Source: Edaphobacter acidisoli (GTDB lineage: Bacteria; Acidobacteriota; Terriglobia; Terriglobales; Acidobacteriaceae). Taken from it: a DNA stretch of 64,000 nt. Each line of letters begins with the position of its first letter. Positions within the stretch are counted from its first letter, which is position 1. Shown in pieces: positions 38,391 to 47,149 of the stretch. The stretch is taken from assembly GCF_014642855.1 (NCBI RefSeq), contig NZ_BMJB01000001.1, positions 3,100,001-3,164,000 on the forward strand, read 5' to 3'. The notes below the pieces were generated by a model. It did no database searches. It saw only the letters and a list, made by a program, of their open reading frames with translations, and was not told the DNA's origin. Position numbers and translations under genes: made by a program.

Positions 38391-39430
38391 TGCAAACCAC
38401 CGCAGTTCCCGAGGCCCTCGCTGCGCACGCCGAACAGTTCCAACCCCGCCGCTATCTCACCAACAACCATCTCCAGACCATCCTGGGAAACTTCCTCCCG
38501 CGCGCCGACCATCTCCCTCCCGCCGAAGACGAGCTCGTCGAAGTCTCACCCGCCACCAACGGGCAGATTGCCAGCCAGGTACTCTGCCAGTGCCACTGGC
38601 AGCCGGAAGCGGTGCGCGCCTCGCGCCCCACCGCCATCATCGTCCACGGCCTCGAAGGCTCATCGCGCTCGCAGTACGTCATCGGCAACGCCAACAAGCT
38701 CTGGCGCGCCGGGGCCAACATCGTTCGCATGAACATGCGCAACTGCGGCGGTACCGAAGCCCTCACCCCCACGCTCTACCACTCCGGACTCTCCTCGGAC
38801 GTCTTCGCCGTCATGCGCTTCTTCGTGGAGCGGTTCGGCCTCCAATCCGTCTCACTCATCGGCTACTCCATGGGCGGCAATCTGGTCCTCAAGCTCGCCG
38901 GCGACCTCGGCCCCGAAGCCCCGCCCGAGCTCCGCTCCGTCATCGGCGTCTCGCCCGTCGTCGATCTCGGTCCATCTGCCGACGCGCTCCACCGCATCGA
39001 AAACCGCATCTACGAGCAGAAATTTCTCCGTGCGCTCCTGCGCCGCTTTCGCCGCAAAACCACACTCTTCCCACGCGCCTACGATCCCAACCGCGCCACC
39101 GGCATCCACTCCCTGCGCCAGTTCGACAACCGCATCACCGCGCTCTACTCCGGCTTCCGCAACGCAGACGACTACTACACCCGCGCCGCCGCCGCCCGCG
39201 TCATCGACCGCATCACCGTCCCCACACTCATCCTCCACGCCACCGACGATCCCTTCATCCGCATCATCCCGGAGACCCGCGCGAAGATCGCCTCCAACCC
39301 CAACATCACCCTCATCGAACCCGAGCACGGCGGCCACTGCGCCTTCCTCGCCCAACCCGATCCCGCCAACAACTACGATGGCTACTGGGCCGAACACACC
39401 CTCCTCCGCTTCCTCCTCGCCAACGCCTGA
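38390..39430 (+). CDS. Alpha/beta hydrolase, YheT family
   Basis: The 346-aa hydrolase has the oxyanion-region motif IIVHGLEGSS, RMNMRNCGGTEALTPTLYHSG, nucleophile elbow GYSMGG, aspartate in ATDDPFI and histidine in EHGGHCAF. This is a complete Ser-Asp-His triad with the YheT/EMB8 layout. It probably cleaves a lipid or other carboxyl ester. It is coupled to the DUF72 gene by TAATG. There is no signal peptide, so it acts in the cytoplasm. Confidence 0.9.
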   Translation: MQTTAVPEALAAHAEQFQPRRYLTNNHLQTILGNFLPRADHLPPAEDELVEVSPATNGQIASQVLCQCHWQPEAVRASRPTAIIVHGLEGSSRSQYVIGNANKLWRAGANIVRMNMRNCGGTEALTPTLYHSGLSSDVFAVMRFFVERFGLQSVSLIGYSMGGNLVLKLAGDLGPEAPPELRSVIGVSPVVDLGPSADALHRIENRIYEQKFLRALLRRFRRKTTLFPRAYDPNRATGIHSLRQFDNRITALYSGFRNADDYYTRAAAARVIDRITVPTLILHATDDPFIRIIPETRAKIASNPNITLIEPEHGGHCAFLAQPDPANNYDGYWAEHTLLRFLLANA

Positions 39431-39469
39431 ACCTTCGCCAGGAGTCAGCTCCAGCCCGCATTAATTACT

Positions 39470-39640
39470 GTCATCCTGAGCGGAGCGCAGAGCGCGGAGT
39501 CGAAGGACCCCGAGACCGCACCGGTTGCCCATGCCGCTTCCCACTTTCCGCCGCAAAACTCAAGACACAATCGCAGCCGCCGTTGCTTCTTTTGTTGTCA
39601 TCCCCACGGGGAATCGCGTCTCGCCTCGCTTAAGGGCACG
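39470..39640 (+). repeat. Dispersed intergenic repeat, copy 1 (long form)
   Basis: The first 63 bases (gtcatcctgagcggag ...) are identical in three copies in this window. The next ~105 bases, to taagggcac, are shared with copy 2 at lower identity. Not coding. Confidence 0.85.
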
Positions 39641-39810
39641 GCGGCTTTGCACAAAAACGTTGTTTTGCACAAAAAGTGAGGAGGCTGCACAAAAAAGCTG
39701 GGGCATCAGTTCAACTCACCGAAACATGCTAAATCCATTAAATGGGGACTATCCTTGGCTTCTGACTCGGTTATAGTGGGAGCGGGTTCGTATCACTATC
39801 TAGGTGCGAA
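39641..39810. other. Gap with three spaced gcacaaaaa words
   Basis: gcacaaaaa occurs at 39649, 39667 and 39687 (18- and 20-base spacing) and again at 42795. No gene is seen in this gap before the S41-like gene. Confidence 0.5.
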
Positions 39811-41079
39811 ATGCAAATCCTCCGCAAATGCCTGGTTTGTTTCTTCATGTTGTCGGCTGCGCTGACGCGCGCGCAGGGAATTCCGTCGCTGACCTCCGCG
39901 CAGTGGAGGCAGGATTTGGGGTATTTCGCCAACGAGATCACAACCTATCACCGCAACCCGTATCACCTGATTCCGAAGGCGAGGTTCGATGCCGAGGTCG
40001 CGGACCTGCGGAGCCGAATCCCGTCGATGAAGGATGATGAGATTGTGGTCGGCCTGCAGCGGCTGGCCGCGTCGATCGGGGATGGACACACATTTGTCGA
40101 CACCGGAATGCTTTATGGGGCAGTCCCAACTGCAGTACCCATTGAGGTGTTTTGGTTCGGTGACGAGCTTCGTGTGGTGCGCGCCGCGCCGGAGTACAGC
40201 AGCGTCTTGGGAACGAGGATTATAGCGGTTGGCTCGACGCCGATCGATGAGGTCAATCGTAGACTTCAGCAGCTTATCCCTCAAGGCGAGAGCGAATGGT
40301 TTGTGATGGACAAGAGCGCACGACTGATCACGCAGATAGAACCGCTTGCGGCTCTGCACATCATTCCCGACGGCGATACGGCCTCTTTCACATTTGAGAC
40401 CGATTCCGGCAGGCGGTTCACGCTTGCGCTTCGCGCCGATCCGCCGGGCAAGAGCACCGCGATGGTAATGCTTGGCGATCGAGTTCCGCTCTCATTCCAG
40501 CATGCGGATGATGGTCTTTGGTTCACCTATTTGCCGGACTCGCAGACCGTGTATGTTGATTTTCGGTCATACCAAAACCTTGAGCAGGAGACCAAGCCGC
40601 TCTGGGACTTCATCGCGGAGCATTCGCCAAAACGTCTGATCGTCGATATGCGTTGGAATATCGGCGGGAACTTCATGCAGGGACGCGAGTATCTCGTATC
40701 GAAGATCATCTTTCTGCCGCAACTGAACCAGACCGGACGGCTGTTCGTGATTACGGGACGAAGGACATTTTCCGCCGCGATGACGAATGTGACGGATTTC
40801 CGGCGTGAGACCGAGGCGATTCTGGTGGGAGAGCCGACGGGTGCGCGTCCGAACGGCTACCAGGAGAACCACTGGTTCACGCTGCCGAATTCACACATTC
40901 GAGCGTCCTGCGCGACGTTGAAGTACAGGTTCCAGCCCTTCCGAGACAGTGCAGGCGTCTTTCCGGACCAGCGTGTCGATCCCGATTGGAACGCATTCCG
41001 GACCGGCAGAGACGCGGCCATCGATTGGATACTGCGTCAGCCATTGCCTGACAATGAGCCGCGACGAGCGGCGCCTTGA
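39811..41079 (+). CDS. Secreted S41-family (tail-specific protease-like) peptidase
   Basis: The 422-aa product has a signal peptide (CLVCFFMLSAALTRAQG) and a helical domain. A SIGDGHTFVD segment follows, as in many S41-like proteins, then a PDZ-like middle. The C-terminal S41 fold reads KRLIVDMRWNIGGNF, FVITGRRTFSAAMTN (nucleophile Ser in TFSAA) and LVGEPTGARPN. The catalytic Lys of classical Ctp enzymes is not obvious, so it belongs to the diverged secreted S41 group. It is flanked by two copies of the dispersed repeat. Confidence 0.78.
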   Translation: MQILRKCLVCFFMLSAALTRAQGIPSLTSAQWRQDLGYFANEITTYHRNPYHLIPKARFDAEVADLRSRIPSMKDDEIVVGLQRLAASIGDGHTFVDTGMLYGAVPTAVPIEVFWFGDELRVVRAAPEYSSVLGTRIIAVGSTPIDEVNRRLQQLIPQGESEWFVMDKSARLITQIEPLAALHIIPDGDTASFTFETDSGRRFTLALRADPPGKSTAMVMLGDRVPLSFQHADDGLWFTYLPDSQTVYVDFRSYQNLEQETKPLWDFIAEHSPKRLIVDMRWNIGGNFMQGREYLVSKIIFLPQLNQTGRLFVITGRRTFSAAMTNVTDFRRETEAILVGEPTGARPNGYQENHWFTLPNSHIRASCATLKYRFQPFRDSAGVFPDQRVDPDWNAFRTGRDAAIDWILRQPLPDNEPRRAAP

Positions 41080-41118
41080 ACGGCGCGAGTCGGTGGGGCG
41101 AGGCACAAGTGCGATGCC

Positions 41119-41292
41119 GTCATCCTGAGCGGAGCGCAGAGCGCGGAGTCGAAGGACCCCGAGACCGCACCGGTTGCCCATGCCGCACCCCGCTTTCCGC
41201 CACTGAATTCAAGACAAAATCGCAGATGCAGTTGCTTCTTTTTGTTTGTCATTCCCGCAGGGAATCCGCGTTTCGCTTTGCTTAAGGGCACG
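41119..41292 (+). repeat. Dispersed intergenic repeat, copy 2 (long form)
   Basis: The 63-base head is identical to copies 1 and 3. The tail, with tttgtcattcccgcagg and cttaagggcacg, is homologous to copy 1 with scattered changes. Confidence 0.85.
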
Positions 41293-41351
41293 ACTTCAGC
41301 CGCGCCGCAATCGCAGCTTTTGCATCTCCATTCCACAAATCACGCCGCAGA

Positions 41352-41380
41352 CAAAAGAGCCGGCGCCAAAGCGCCGGCTC
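41352..41380 (-). terminator. Rho-independent terminator of the PEP-CTERM gene
   Basis: gagccggcgc (41357-41366) pairs perfectly with gcgccggctc (41371-41380) around a 4-base loop. On the minus strand it is followed by TTTTGT, 17 bases after the gene. Confidence 0.9.
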
Positions 41381-41396
41381 TCCACTCAATCTGTCC

Positions 41397-42077
41397 TCAC
41401 GCCTGCAGACGCCGCCGGATCAATCCCGCGCCTGACAGCAACGCGGTCCCCACCAATACAAGCGTTCCCGGCTCCGGCGTAGCCGCTGACTGCATCGTCG
41501 CCTCCGTTTCCGTGCCCCCGTTCGGATCGTGGAAGTTGAAGCCCGGGGACTCGAAGCTATCCGGGGTAAAATCCGCTCCACTCAACACAGGAAGATTTGT
41601 CGGAACATTCATCACATAGTCAAGTTGTGTGAACGTGTCGCCTGCTGAGAAACTCTGGAAGTCGCTGTAATAAATCAGCTCGGCATTCGTCCCGATTGCG
41701 CAGGTCCCGGAACCGGAAGGAGCAGGACCGCTTCCCGTCATGCTGAACGTACAAGCGCCTCCTGCAGGTGTCGCACCCGTGGAGCCGGCCCGCCAGAAAT
41801 TTACGCCAAAGCCAAAAAACGAGTTCTCGTCGACAACCACCTCCTGCCCTGGGGTGACCGAGAGCTGAAGATCGATCGAGCTATAGTTTGCCAGCACCAA
41901 ATTATCCAGCGTCGGAAGCGAGACCGAAAGCACGCTTTGACCATTCGACTGAGAGACGCCCGTGATCTCTCCCTGAATCAACAGCGTATCGGCTCGTCCC
42001 GAGCTTCCCGCCACAAAAGCCGCCGCCAACGCGACCAAACCGGCCATCCGAACATAGGATCCCAACTGCAACGACAT
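41397..42077 (-). CDS. PEP-CTERM sorting domain protein
   Basis: The 226-aa secreted protein has a signal peptide (GLVALAAAFVAGSSGRADT) and a beta-rich Gly/Ser/Asn-rich middle. A classic PEP-CTERM tail follows: ATPEPGTLVLVGTALLSG and a basic RRRL end. The tail is recognised by exosortase, which removes it as the protein passes to the cell surface, usually in exopolysaccharide-producing bacteria. GGAGGAA six bases before ATG 42077 fixes the start. No exosortase gene is in the window. The exported domain's function is unknown. Confidence 0.88.
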   Translation of the reverse strand: MSLQLGSYVRMAGLVALAAAFVAGSSGRADTLLIQGEITGVSQSNGQSVLSVSLPTLDNLVLANYSSIDLQLSVTPGQEVVVDENSFFGFGVNFWRAGSTGATPAGGACTFSMTGSGPAPSGSGTCAIGTNAELIYYSDFQSFSAGDTFTQLDYVMNVPTNLPVLSGADFTPDSFESPGFNFHDPNGGTETEATMQSAATPEPGTLVLVGTALLSGAGLIRRRLQA

Positions 42078-42107
42078 GCAAGTTCCTCCACGCACGCAAC
42101 TCAACAC

Positions 42108-42824
42108 AACGCACCTGCAAGGAATCCCTGAAGTTCCGTTGTGGAGCGTATATCAATCTCCACGTGCAAATAGATCGCCAAACGAACCAGCAGGAAAATC
42201 CCGAAAATTTGCAGCTTGCCCCTCGCCTTCAGATGAGCAGCGCAATTTTATGCATGCACAAAGGAACATCGTTCGCCTCGCGTGCGGCTCACTCATCCCA
42301 CCACAATGCTCCCGTCGCTTGATGATTCGTAACGCACATCGATCGAGAGCCGTCATCCTGAGCGGAGCGCAGAGCGCGGAGTCGAAGGACCCCGAGACCG
42401 CACCGGTTGCCCATACCGCTTCCCACTTTCCGCCACAAAATCCGGGATCGCTCAGAGGTGAAACCCGAAATGTACAGAACCACACCAACTAACTAACTAT
42501 ATTCATTGCACTTACAAATTTCTTCCTCGAATTTCCAGCCAAAATCGCATGTCAACCCCCAAGTCAGGTCAAAGCACTCATTCCAAACAAGTTGCCCGTG
42601 GCGTAAAACCCCACCCAAGTTGCTACACTTAAATCAGGGTCAGAAAAACGCGAGACCCATGGCCGGGAAACCGAACTTCTTCTTTGAAATGAAGACTTTA
42701 GACACTCAAAAACACACACCATCCAGCAAAATCAACATCTTACAAGGGGAAACCATCACCAAGTCCAACCACAAACCAAATAAAATGAAGACTTTGCACA
42801 AAAAGTACGGGGAGGGGGTTCCGG
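42108..42824. other. Long intergenic region with repeat copy 3 and short repeated words
   Basis: Repeat copy 3 is at 42352-42440. Further on, aaatgaagacttt occurs at about 42687 and 42782, and gcacaaaaag at 42795. An A/C-rich stretch from 42640 has few stops in some frames, but no credible gene is seen. Confidence 0.5.
42352..42440 (+). repeat. Dispersed intergenic repeat, copy 3 (short form)
   Basis: The 63-base head is identical to copies 1 and 2. The following ~25 bases match copy 1, and homology then stops. Confidence 0.85.
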
Positions 42825-43469
42825 GTGCTCGCTGAGTGGTCCGCCGAGTGCGCCGCCGACGATCCCGTCCTCGTCGTCCCCTGGTCCGACCCCGCCGACC
42901 TCACCCGCCGCTTCATCGACCTCCGCGAGAACCCCTACGACCTCGACGACGTCTCCGAAGCCGCCGACCACCCCGCACTCCTCCACGCCCTCCGCGCCCT
43001 CAACGCCCCGCGCTCCCCCGTCTTCACCGCGAAGTGTGACGTCTGGCCGCTCGGCCCCGACGAGCTCACCCAGGTCCAACTCCTCCTCGACCACCCCGCC
43101 CACGAGGCCCCCGCTGGCTTCGCCAGCTACCTCGACCTCCTCTGGCGCGACCGCTCCCTCTTCGCCTCCTTCCACCGCCAGGGGCAACTCCTCGACCGCT
43201 TCACCCGCCTCGCCGCCCCGCTCCACTACCCCTACGCCCTCGCCGAGTACGTCATCCGCCCCGCGCTCCTCGACCTCGACGGCCCGCAGGAGGGCTTCGC
43301 CATCAGCCTCTACATCAAGGCACTCGCCCACGATCCCCACGCCGCGGAAGAAAACTGGGCAGCCGCGCTGGCCGCCATCGTCGCCCTCATCCGCAGCCGG
43401 GACCCGCAAGGAGGTTCCGCTACAATCTATAAAAGCCCACCGCGAAGGGCGAGTAGCTCAATTGGATAG
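42825..43469 (+). CDS. Conserved hypothetical protein whose 3' end overlaps tRNA-Arg
   Basis: The 214-aa product starts at GTG 42825 after GGGAGGGGG and is mostly helical, with many Asp, Leu, Pro and aromatic residues (WSDPADLTRRFIDLRENPYDLDDV, YLDLLWRDRSLFASFHRQG). I do not recognise the family; it lacks signal peptide and membrane segments. The last 23 bases encode SPPRRASSSIG-type residues within the tRNA-Arg gene and its promoter, so the tail is probably a by-product of the overlap. GC is very high, as in real genes nearby. Confidence 0.65.
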   Translation: MLAEWSAECAADDPVLVVPWSDPADLTRRFIDLRENPYDLDDVSEAADHPALLHALRALNAPRSPVFTAKCDVWPLGPDELTQVQLLLDHPAHEAPAGFASYLDLLWRDRSLFASFHRQGQLLDRFTRLAAPLHYPYALAEYVIRPALLDLDGPQEGFAISLYIKALAHDPHAAEENWAAALAAIVALIRSRDPQGGSATIYKSPPRRASSSIG

Positions 43470-43523
43470 AGCATCAGCCTTCTAAGCTGACGGTTGCAGG
43501 TTCGAGCCCTGCCTCGCTCACCA
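43447..43523 (+). tRNA. tRNA-Arg (anticodon UCU)
   Basis: Acceptor gggcgag/ctcgctc, anticodon TCT at 43481-43483 in stem tcagc/gctga, T-loop ggttcgagccc, discriminator A and encoded CCA are all present. TACAAT (43421) and TATAAA (43428) just upstream, inside the preceding gene, are -10 candidates. Confidence 0.96.
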
Positions 43524-44759
43524 CTACGCCTCCATCAGGATGTCTTCCTTCGAAGGATGGCAGTGGTCGGCCTCGTCGCGCACCCCGGTCGCATGGCGAA
43601 CCCCCGCCAGCCCGATCAACCCCAACGCGAGGTAGCAGACCCCGTTCCAGTGCCAGTGCTCCCACGCGATCGTCGCAAGAGCCGACCCGACTGCCGCACC
43701 ACTGAAGTACACCGTCATGTAGACCGTATTCAGGCGGCTGCGTGCCGAAGGCACCAGTCCGAAGATGCGCGTCTGGTTAGCAACCTGCGTCATCTGCGCT
43801 CCGATATCGAGCACGATTACCCCGACAGCCAGTGCGATGAGATGTAGCGTGGTTGAAATGTGCGCTCGCTCTTCACCCCAGAGAAGCACGTACGAAGCCG
43901 CCAGCAGTAGCGTGCCCACCGTTATTACCCAGCGCGAACCGTGCTTGTCGGCCAGTCGTCCAGCGACCGAAGCTACCATTGCTCCGGCGGCACCGACCAG
44001 GCCAAACGTGCCAGCGACGCCCGCTCCCAGACCATAATGACTAAAGAGCACAAACGCCAGCGTCGTCCAGAAGCAACTGAACGAGGCAAAGACCAGTGCT
44101 CCAAGGATCGACGACTCACGAAGCAGGGGCTGGGTACGGAAGAGCGTCCAGAGCGACTTCATCGCATCGGTGTAAAGCAAATTCTGTTTGGGAGGAAGCT
44201 TGGGCATTACTCTCAACAACAGCGGCACAAATGCAGCATTCATCACGGCAGCAACGATAAATACCGTCTGCCAGCCGTGAATCTTGCTTACCCAACCTGA
44301 GAAAGTGCGTGCAAGCAGAATCCCGAGTAGCAACCCGGTCATCACGATGCCGATTGCGCGCCCGCGCTGCGAGTTATCTGCCAGGTCCGGAGCAATTGGC
44401 AGTGCCACGTGGGTAACTGATGCAAACAGTCCAATCAGCACGCTGCCGATGATGAGCCATGCAAAGCTTGGTGCCAGGGCCACGAACACCAGAGCAACAG
44501 CCACGGCACCGTACATCTTCATCATGAGAGATCGCCGTTCCAGCACATCCCCTAATGGGACAAACATAAGCAGACCCAGAGCGTAACCTACCTGCGTCGC
44601 TACAGCGATGAATCCGGCGCGACCGGCTGTGGCGCCGTATGTATGCCCCATCTCCAGCAAAAGTGGCTGGTTGTAATACATTGTCGATACGCCTACTGCG
44701 CACGCCAGTCCAAGAAAGGGAAGTGGCGCACAAGGCGTTGAATGCGTGGTCCTAGACAT
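43524..44759 (-). CDS. MFS transporter (DHA1-like)
   Basis: The 411-aa protein has twelve helices in two halves. ACAVGVSTMYYNQPLLLEMG is in helix 1 and GLLMFVPLGDVLERR is the MFS motif A after helix 2. APDLADNSQRGRAIGIVMTGLLLG is the helix 4-5 region of putative drug or sugar-efflux members. The substrate is unknown. ATG 44759 (MSRTTHS) is preferred over 44792 without strong evidence. The stop lies immediately after the tRNA-Arg CCA on the other strand. Confidence 0.85.
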   Translation of the reverse strand: MSRTTHSTPCAPLPFLGLACAVGVSTMYYNQPLLLEMGHTYGATAGRAGFIAVATQVGYALGLLMFVPLGDVLERRSLMMKMYGAVAVALVFVALAPSFAWLIIGSVLIGLFASVTHVALPIAPDLADNSQRGRAIGIVMTGLLLGILLARTFSGWVSKIHGWQTVFIVAAVMNAAFVPLLLRVMPKLPPKQNLLYTDAMKSLWTLFRTQPLLRESSILGALVFASFSCFWTTLAFVLFSHYGLGAGVAGTFGLVGAAGAMVASVAGRLADKHGSRWVITVGTLLLAASYVLLWGEERAHISTTLHLIALAVGVIVLDIGAQMTQVANQTRIFGLVPSARSRLNTVYMTVYFSGAAVGSALATIAWEHWHWNGVCYLALGLIGLAGVRHATGVRDEADHCHPSKEDILMEA

Positions 44760-44792
44760 GAAATAAGAGGCCTGACCAATAGTGTAAAGCAC

Positions 44793-45950
44793 TCAAAGCA
44801 AAAGTTTAGCTATTGTAGATAGTTGCATAAATGAAGTGCCCTCATAGATCTTGCCGATCTTCGCATCGCGGTAGAGCTTTTCGACGGGATAATCCTTGAC
44901 GAAGCCTGAGCCGCCGAAGACTTCAACTGCGAGGCTTGCAACACGCTCGGCTACTCGTGAGGCAACGTACTTGCACATTGCTGCCTCTTTTAAAAATTCG
45001 ACTCCTGCATCCTTCAGCCGTGTCGCGTTGTAGACCATCAACCGTGCCGCTTCGATTTCGGTTGCCATCTCTGCTAATTGGAACTGCATTGCCTGAAACT
45101 CGACGAGAGGTTTGCCGAACTGTTTGCGCTCTTTCGCCCACTTCGCTGCATGCATCCATGCTCCTTCGGCTAGTCCGAGCATTTGTGCACCGATGCCAAT
45201 TCGACCTTCGTTCAGTGTTTCGATGGCGACTTTGTAGCCTTTGCCTGGTTCGCCGAGAATCCGGTCTGCTGGCACAATGCAGTCGTTGAAGATCAGCTCG
45301 CAGGTGCTCGAAGCGCGAATGCCCAGTTTGTCTTCTTTTCTACCGAGCAAAAACCCTGCAGAGCCCTTCTCCACGAGAAACGCCGTGATGCCTTTGTATC
45401 CTGCCGCAGGATCAAGCGTCGCAAAGACAATGAAGAGTCCTGCTTCTTTCGCATTTGTGATCCATAGTTTCCGTCCATTTAGGACATAGCTCTCACCACG
45501 CTTCGTTGCACGCGTCTGAAGCGCAAACGCATCGGAGCCCGATGTCGCCTCGCTAAGCGCATAAGCTCCAATGGTGTCTTTTGCCAGTCGCGTTAGATAC
45601 CGCTGCTTCTGCGTTTCCGTGCCCCATTTTCTGAGTGCATTGACACACAGCGTATTCTGCACATCCACCAGGACGCCCACAGCAGGATCTACCTCCGAGA
45701 TCTTTTCGACAGCGAGGATTGCCTCGAAGAAGCTTCCACCTGCTCCGCCGTACTGCTCTGGAACCTCAATCCCCATCAGACCCATCGAGAAGAGTTTCTG
45801 GATGAGCACGGCGTTCATCTGCTGTGCTTCGTCCATGTCGCGTGACAACGGCCCAATCTGTTCCACTGCAAACTGATGAACTGTGTTGAGGAACATCTGC
45901 TCATCTTCACTCAACTGTGTTAAAGCTGGCTTTGCGCTGTCCTGGGCCAT
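44793..45950 (-). CDS. Acyl-CoA dehydrogenase
   Basis: This FAD enzyme introduces the alpha-beta double bond in acyl-CoA. The 385-aa chain contains the FAD/substrate motif AYALSEATSGSDAFALQTRA, WITNAKEAGLFIVFA, ERKQFGKPLVEFQAMQF, and at the C-terminus EVFGGSGFVKDYPVEKLYRD and KIYEGTSFMQ. The catalytic base is Glu 370. This is the short/branched-chain class layout. ATG 45950 begins at the conserved N-terminus; the longer frame to 46043 has no similarity. A MerR-TPR gene lies upstream. It is probably part of fatty or branched-chain acid oxidation. Confidence 0.93.
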   Translation of the reverse strand: MAQDSAKPALTQLSEDEQMFLNTVHQFAVEQIGPLSRDMDEAQQMNAVLIQKLFSMGLMGIEVPEQYGGAGGSFFEAILAVEKISEVDPAVGVLVDVQNTLCVNALRKWGTETQKQRYLTRLAKDTIGAYALSEATSGSDAFALQTRATKRGESYVLNGRKLWITNAKEAGLFIVFATLDPAAGYKGITAFLVEKGSAGFLLGRKEDKLGIRASSTCELIFNDCIVPADRILGEPGKGYKVAIETLNEGRIGIGAQMLGLAEGAWMHAAKWAKERKQFGKPLVEFQAMQFQLAEMATEIEAARLMVYNATRLKDAGVEFLKEAAMCKYVASRVAERVASLAVEVFGGSGFVKDYPVEKLYRDAKIGKIYEGTSFMQLSTIAKLLL

Positions 45951-46063
45951 GCACACCCCATAAAAGTCGAAGTTGCAAAGAGCGAGTCTAGCACGCGGAC
46001 AGCATCTATCTATAGTTGTTGGAAAGAAGAGTAGACAATCCACTGATCAGCCATTGTTCAGAA

Positions 46064-47002
46064 TCAGCCTGCGGCACGCACAAGCCGTCCGCGGCGACTT
46101 ACAATCGAAAGCTTCTCGCTGCTCAATATCTTTCGCGCTTGTTCCTTCGCGTGATTTGCCCATGGCCCCACAGGATCCAGTCGCACGTAGGTAAGCCAAT
46201 GGCGAAGGGCTCGCCGCCGTTGTCCTTGGCGTTCGTATGCTAATGCGAGATTGTAGTGTGCATCGGCATATTGCGGGACCAAAGCAACAGCTCTTTGATA
46301 TGACGTAGTCGCCTCATCGAGTCTCTGCATCTCATCGAGCACGTTACCGAGATCGAAGAATGCCAACGCGTAATCAGGATCAGCTACCGTTGCTCTACGA
46401 TAGAAACCTTCCGCCGCTTCGTACTGGCGCATATTGTAGTGAATCGTACCCATATTGATGAGGGCGGGTGCGTGATTCGGGTTCGATACCAATACTTCGC
46501 GATAGAGCTCGATTGCGGCTGGGATAGTGGCCGCGCTTTCCTCCAGCCGTACAGCGCGCAGAAACACTTCCTGTACCTCGGCTACCTGTTGCACAGATTG
46601 CTGTGTTTGTGCAGGCGTCATTTGTACAGAACGACCTGAAGATGCGTCGAAATCAAATGCGAGTTGCTGGGTTAGTGGTTCAAAGAGAGATCCGCCATGA
46701 CGGAATGCGAGCCGCGAGCCTTGGCGTACAGCACAGGTTTCGATCAGAGCATTGCGTACTCCTGCTATTCGCTGCATCGCTTCCACAGATGCCCGAATAT
46801 TCTGGGCCGAGAGCCGCTTCACGGCCTGTAACTCGCGCAGCTTACGCAGACGACCCATGTCGGCAAAAGAATATTCTTCACAAGGAGAGACAAGTCCTGC
46901 TCGTTCCCACGCGGCAAGATGGCGAGGATTGAGACGCAGAATACGAAGAACATCCTGACGGCTGTATCGGGTCACGTCGTCAACTTGGTTGGCCCTGGCC
47001 AT
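46064..47002 (-). CDS. MerR-type helix-turn-helix / TPR fusion protein
   Basis: The 312-aa protein joins an N-terminal MerR-like winged HTH (about 12-85: YSRQDVLRILRLNPRHLAAW, AGLVSPCEEYSFADMGRLRK, LSAQNIRASVEAM) to a C-terminal TPR array (about 145-280). At least three TPR units are seen: AIELYREVLVSNPNHAPALI, AAEGFYRRATVADPDYALAF and ATTSYQRAVALVPQYADAHY. The segment between is Gln-rich. It is likely a DNA-binding regulator that senses a partner protein through the TPRs. Its targets are unknown; the acyl-CoA dehydrogenase gene follows it in the same direction. Confidence 0.85.
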   Translation of the reverse strand: MARANQVDDVTRYSRQDVLRILRLNPRHLAAWERAGLVSPCEEYSFADMGRLRKLRELQAVKRLSAQNIRASVEAMQRIAGVRNALIETCAVRQGSRLAFRHGGSLFEPLTQQLAFDFDASSGRSVQMTPAQTQQSVQQVAEVQEVFLRAVRLEESAATIPAAIELYREVLVSNPNHAPALINMGTIHYNMRQYEAAEGFYRRATVADPDYALAFFDLGNVLDEMQRLDEATTSYQRAVALVPQYADAHYNLALAYERQGQRRRALRHWLTYVRLDPVGPWANHAKEQARKILSSEKLSIVSRRGRLVRAAG

Positions 47003-47149
47003 AACTCCTGCGCGTCCCTATCTGGACTCTGTCTGGAGTATCCCTCGCGCACCCGCGCCAATCAAGACCAAATCAAGCATGCTCCACCAGATATCAGTGG
47101 ATAACGTGTACCAAATCTGGTTCTGGAACCTTAACAGGTAATACTGCAA

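Noticed and set aside
38296-39633. Long plus-strand frame across the YheT gene
   Set aside because: Its product is an Arg/His/Pro-rich frameshift shadow of the hydrolase gene.
39649-39696. Spaced gcacaaaaa words considered as a CRISPR array
   Set aside because: The repeats are only 9 bases, with uneven spacing and no cas genes.
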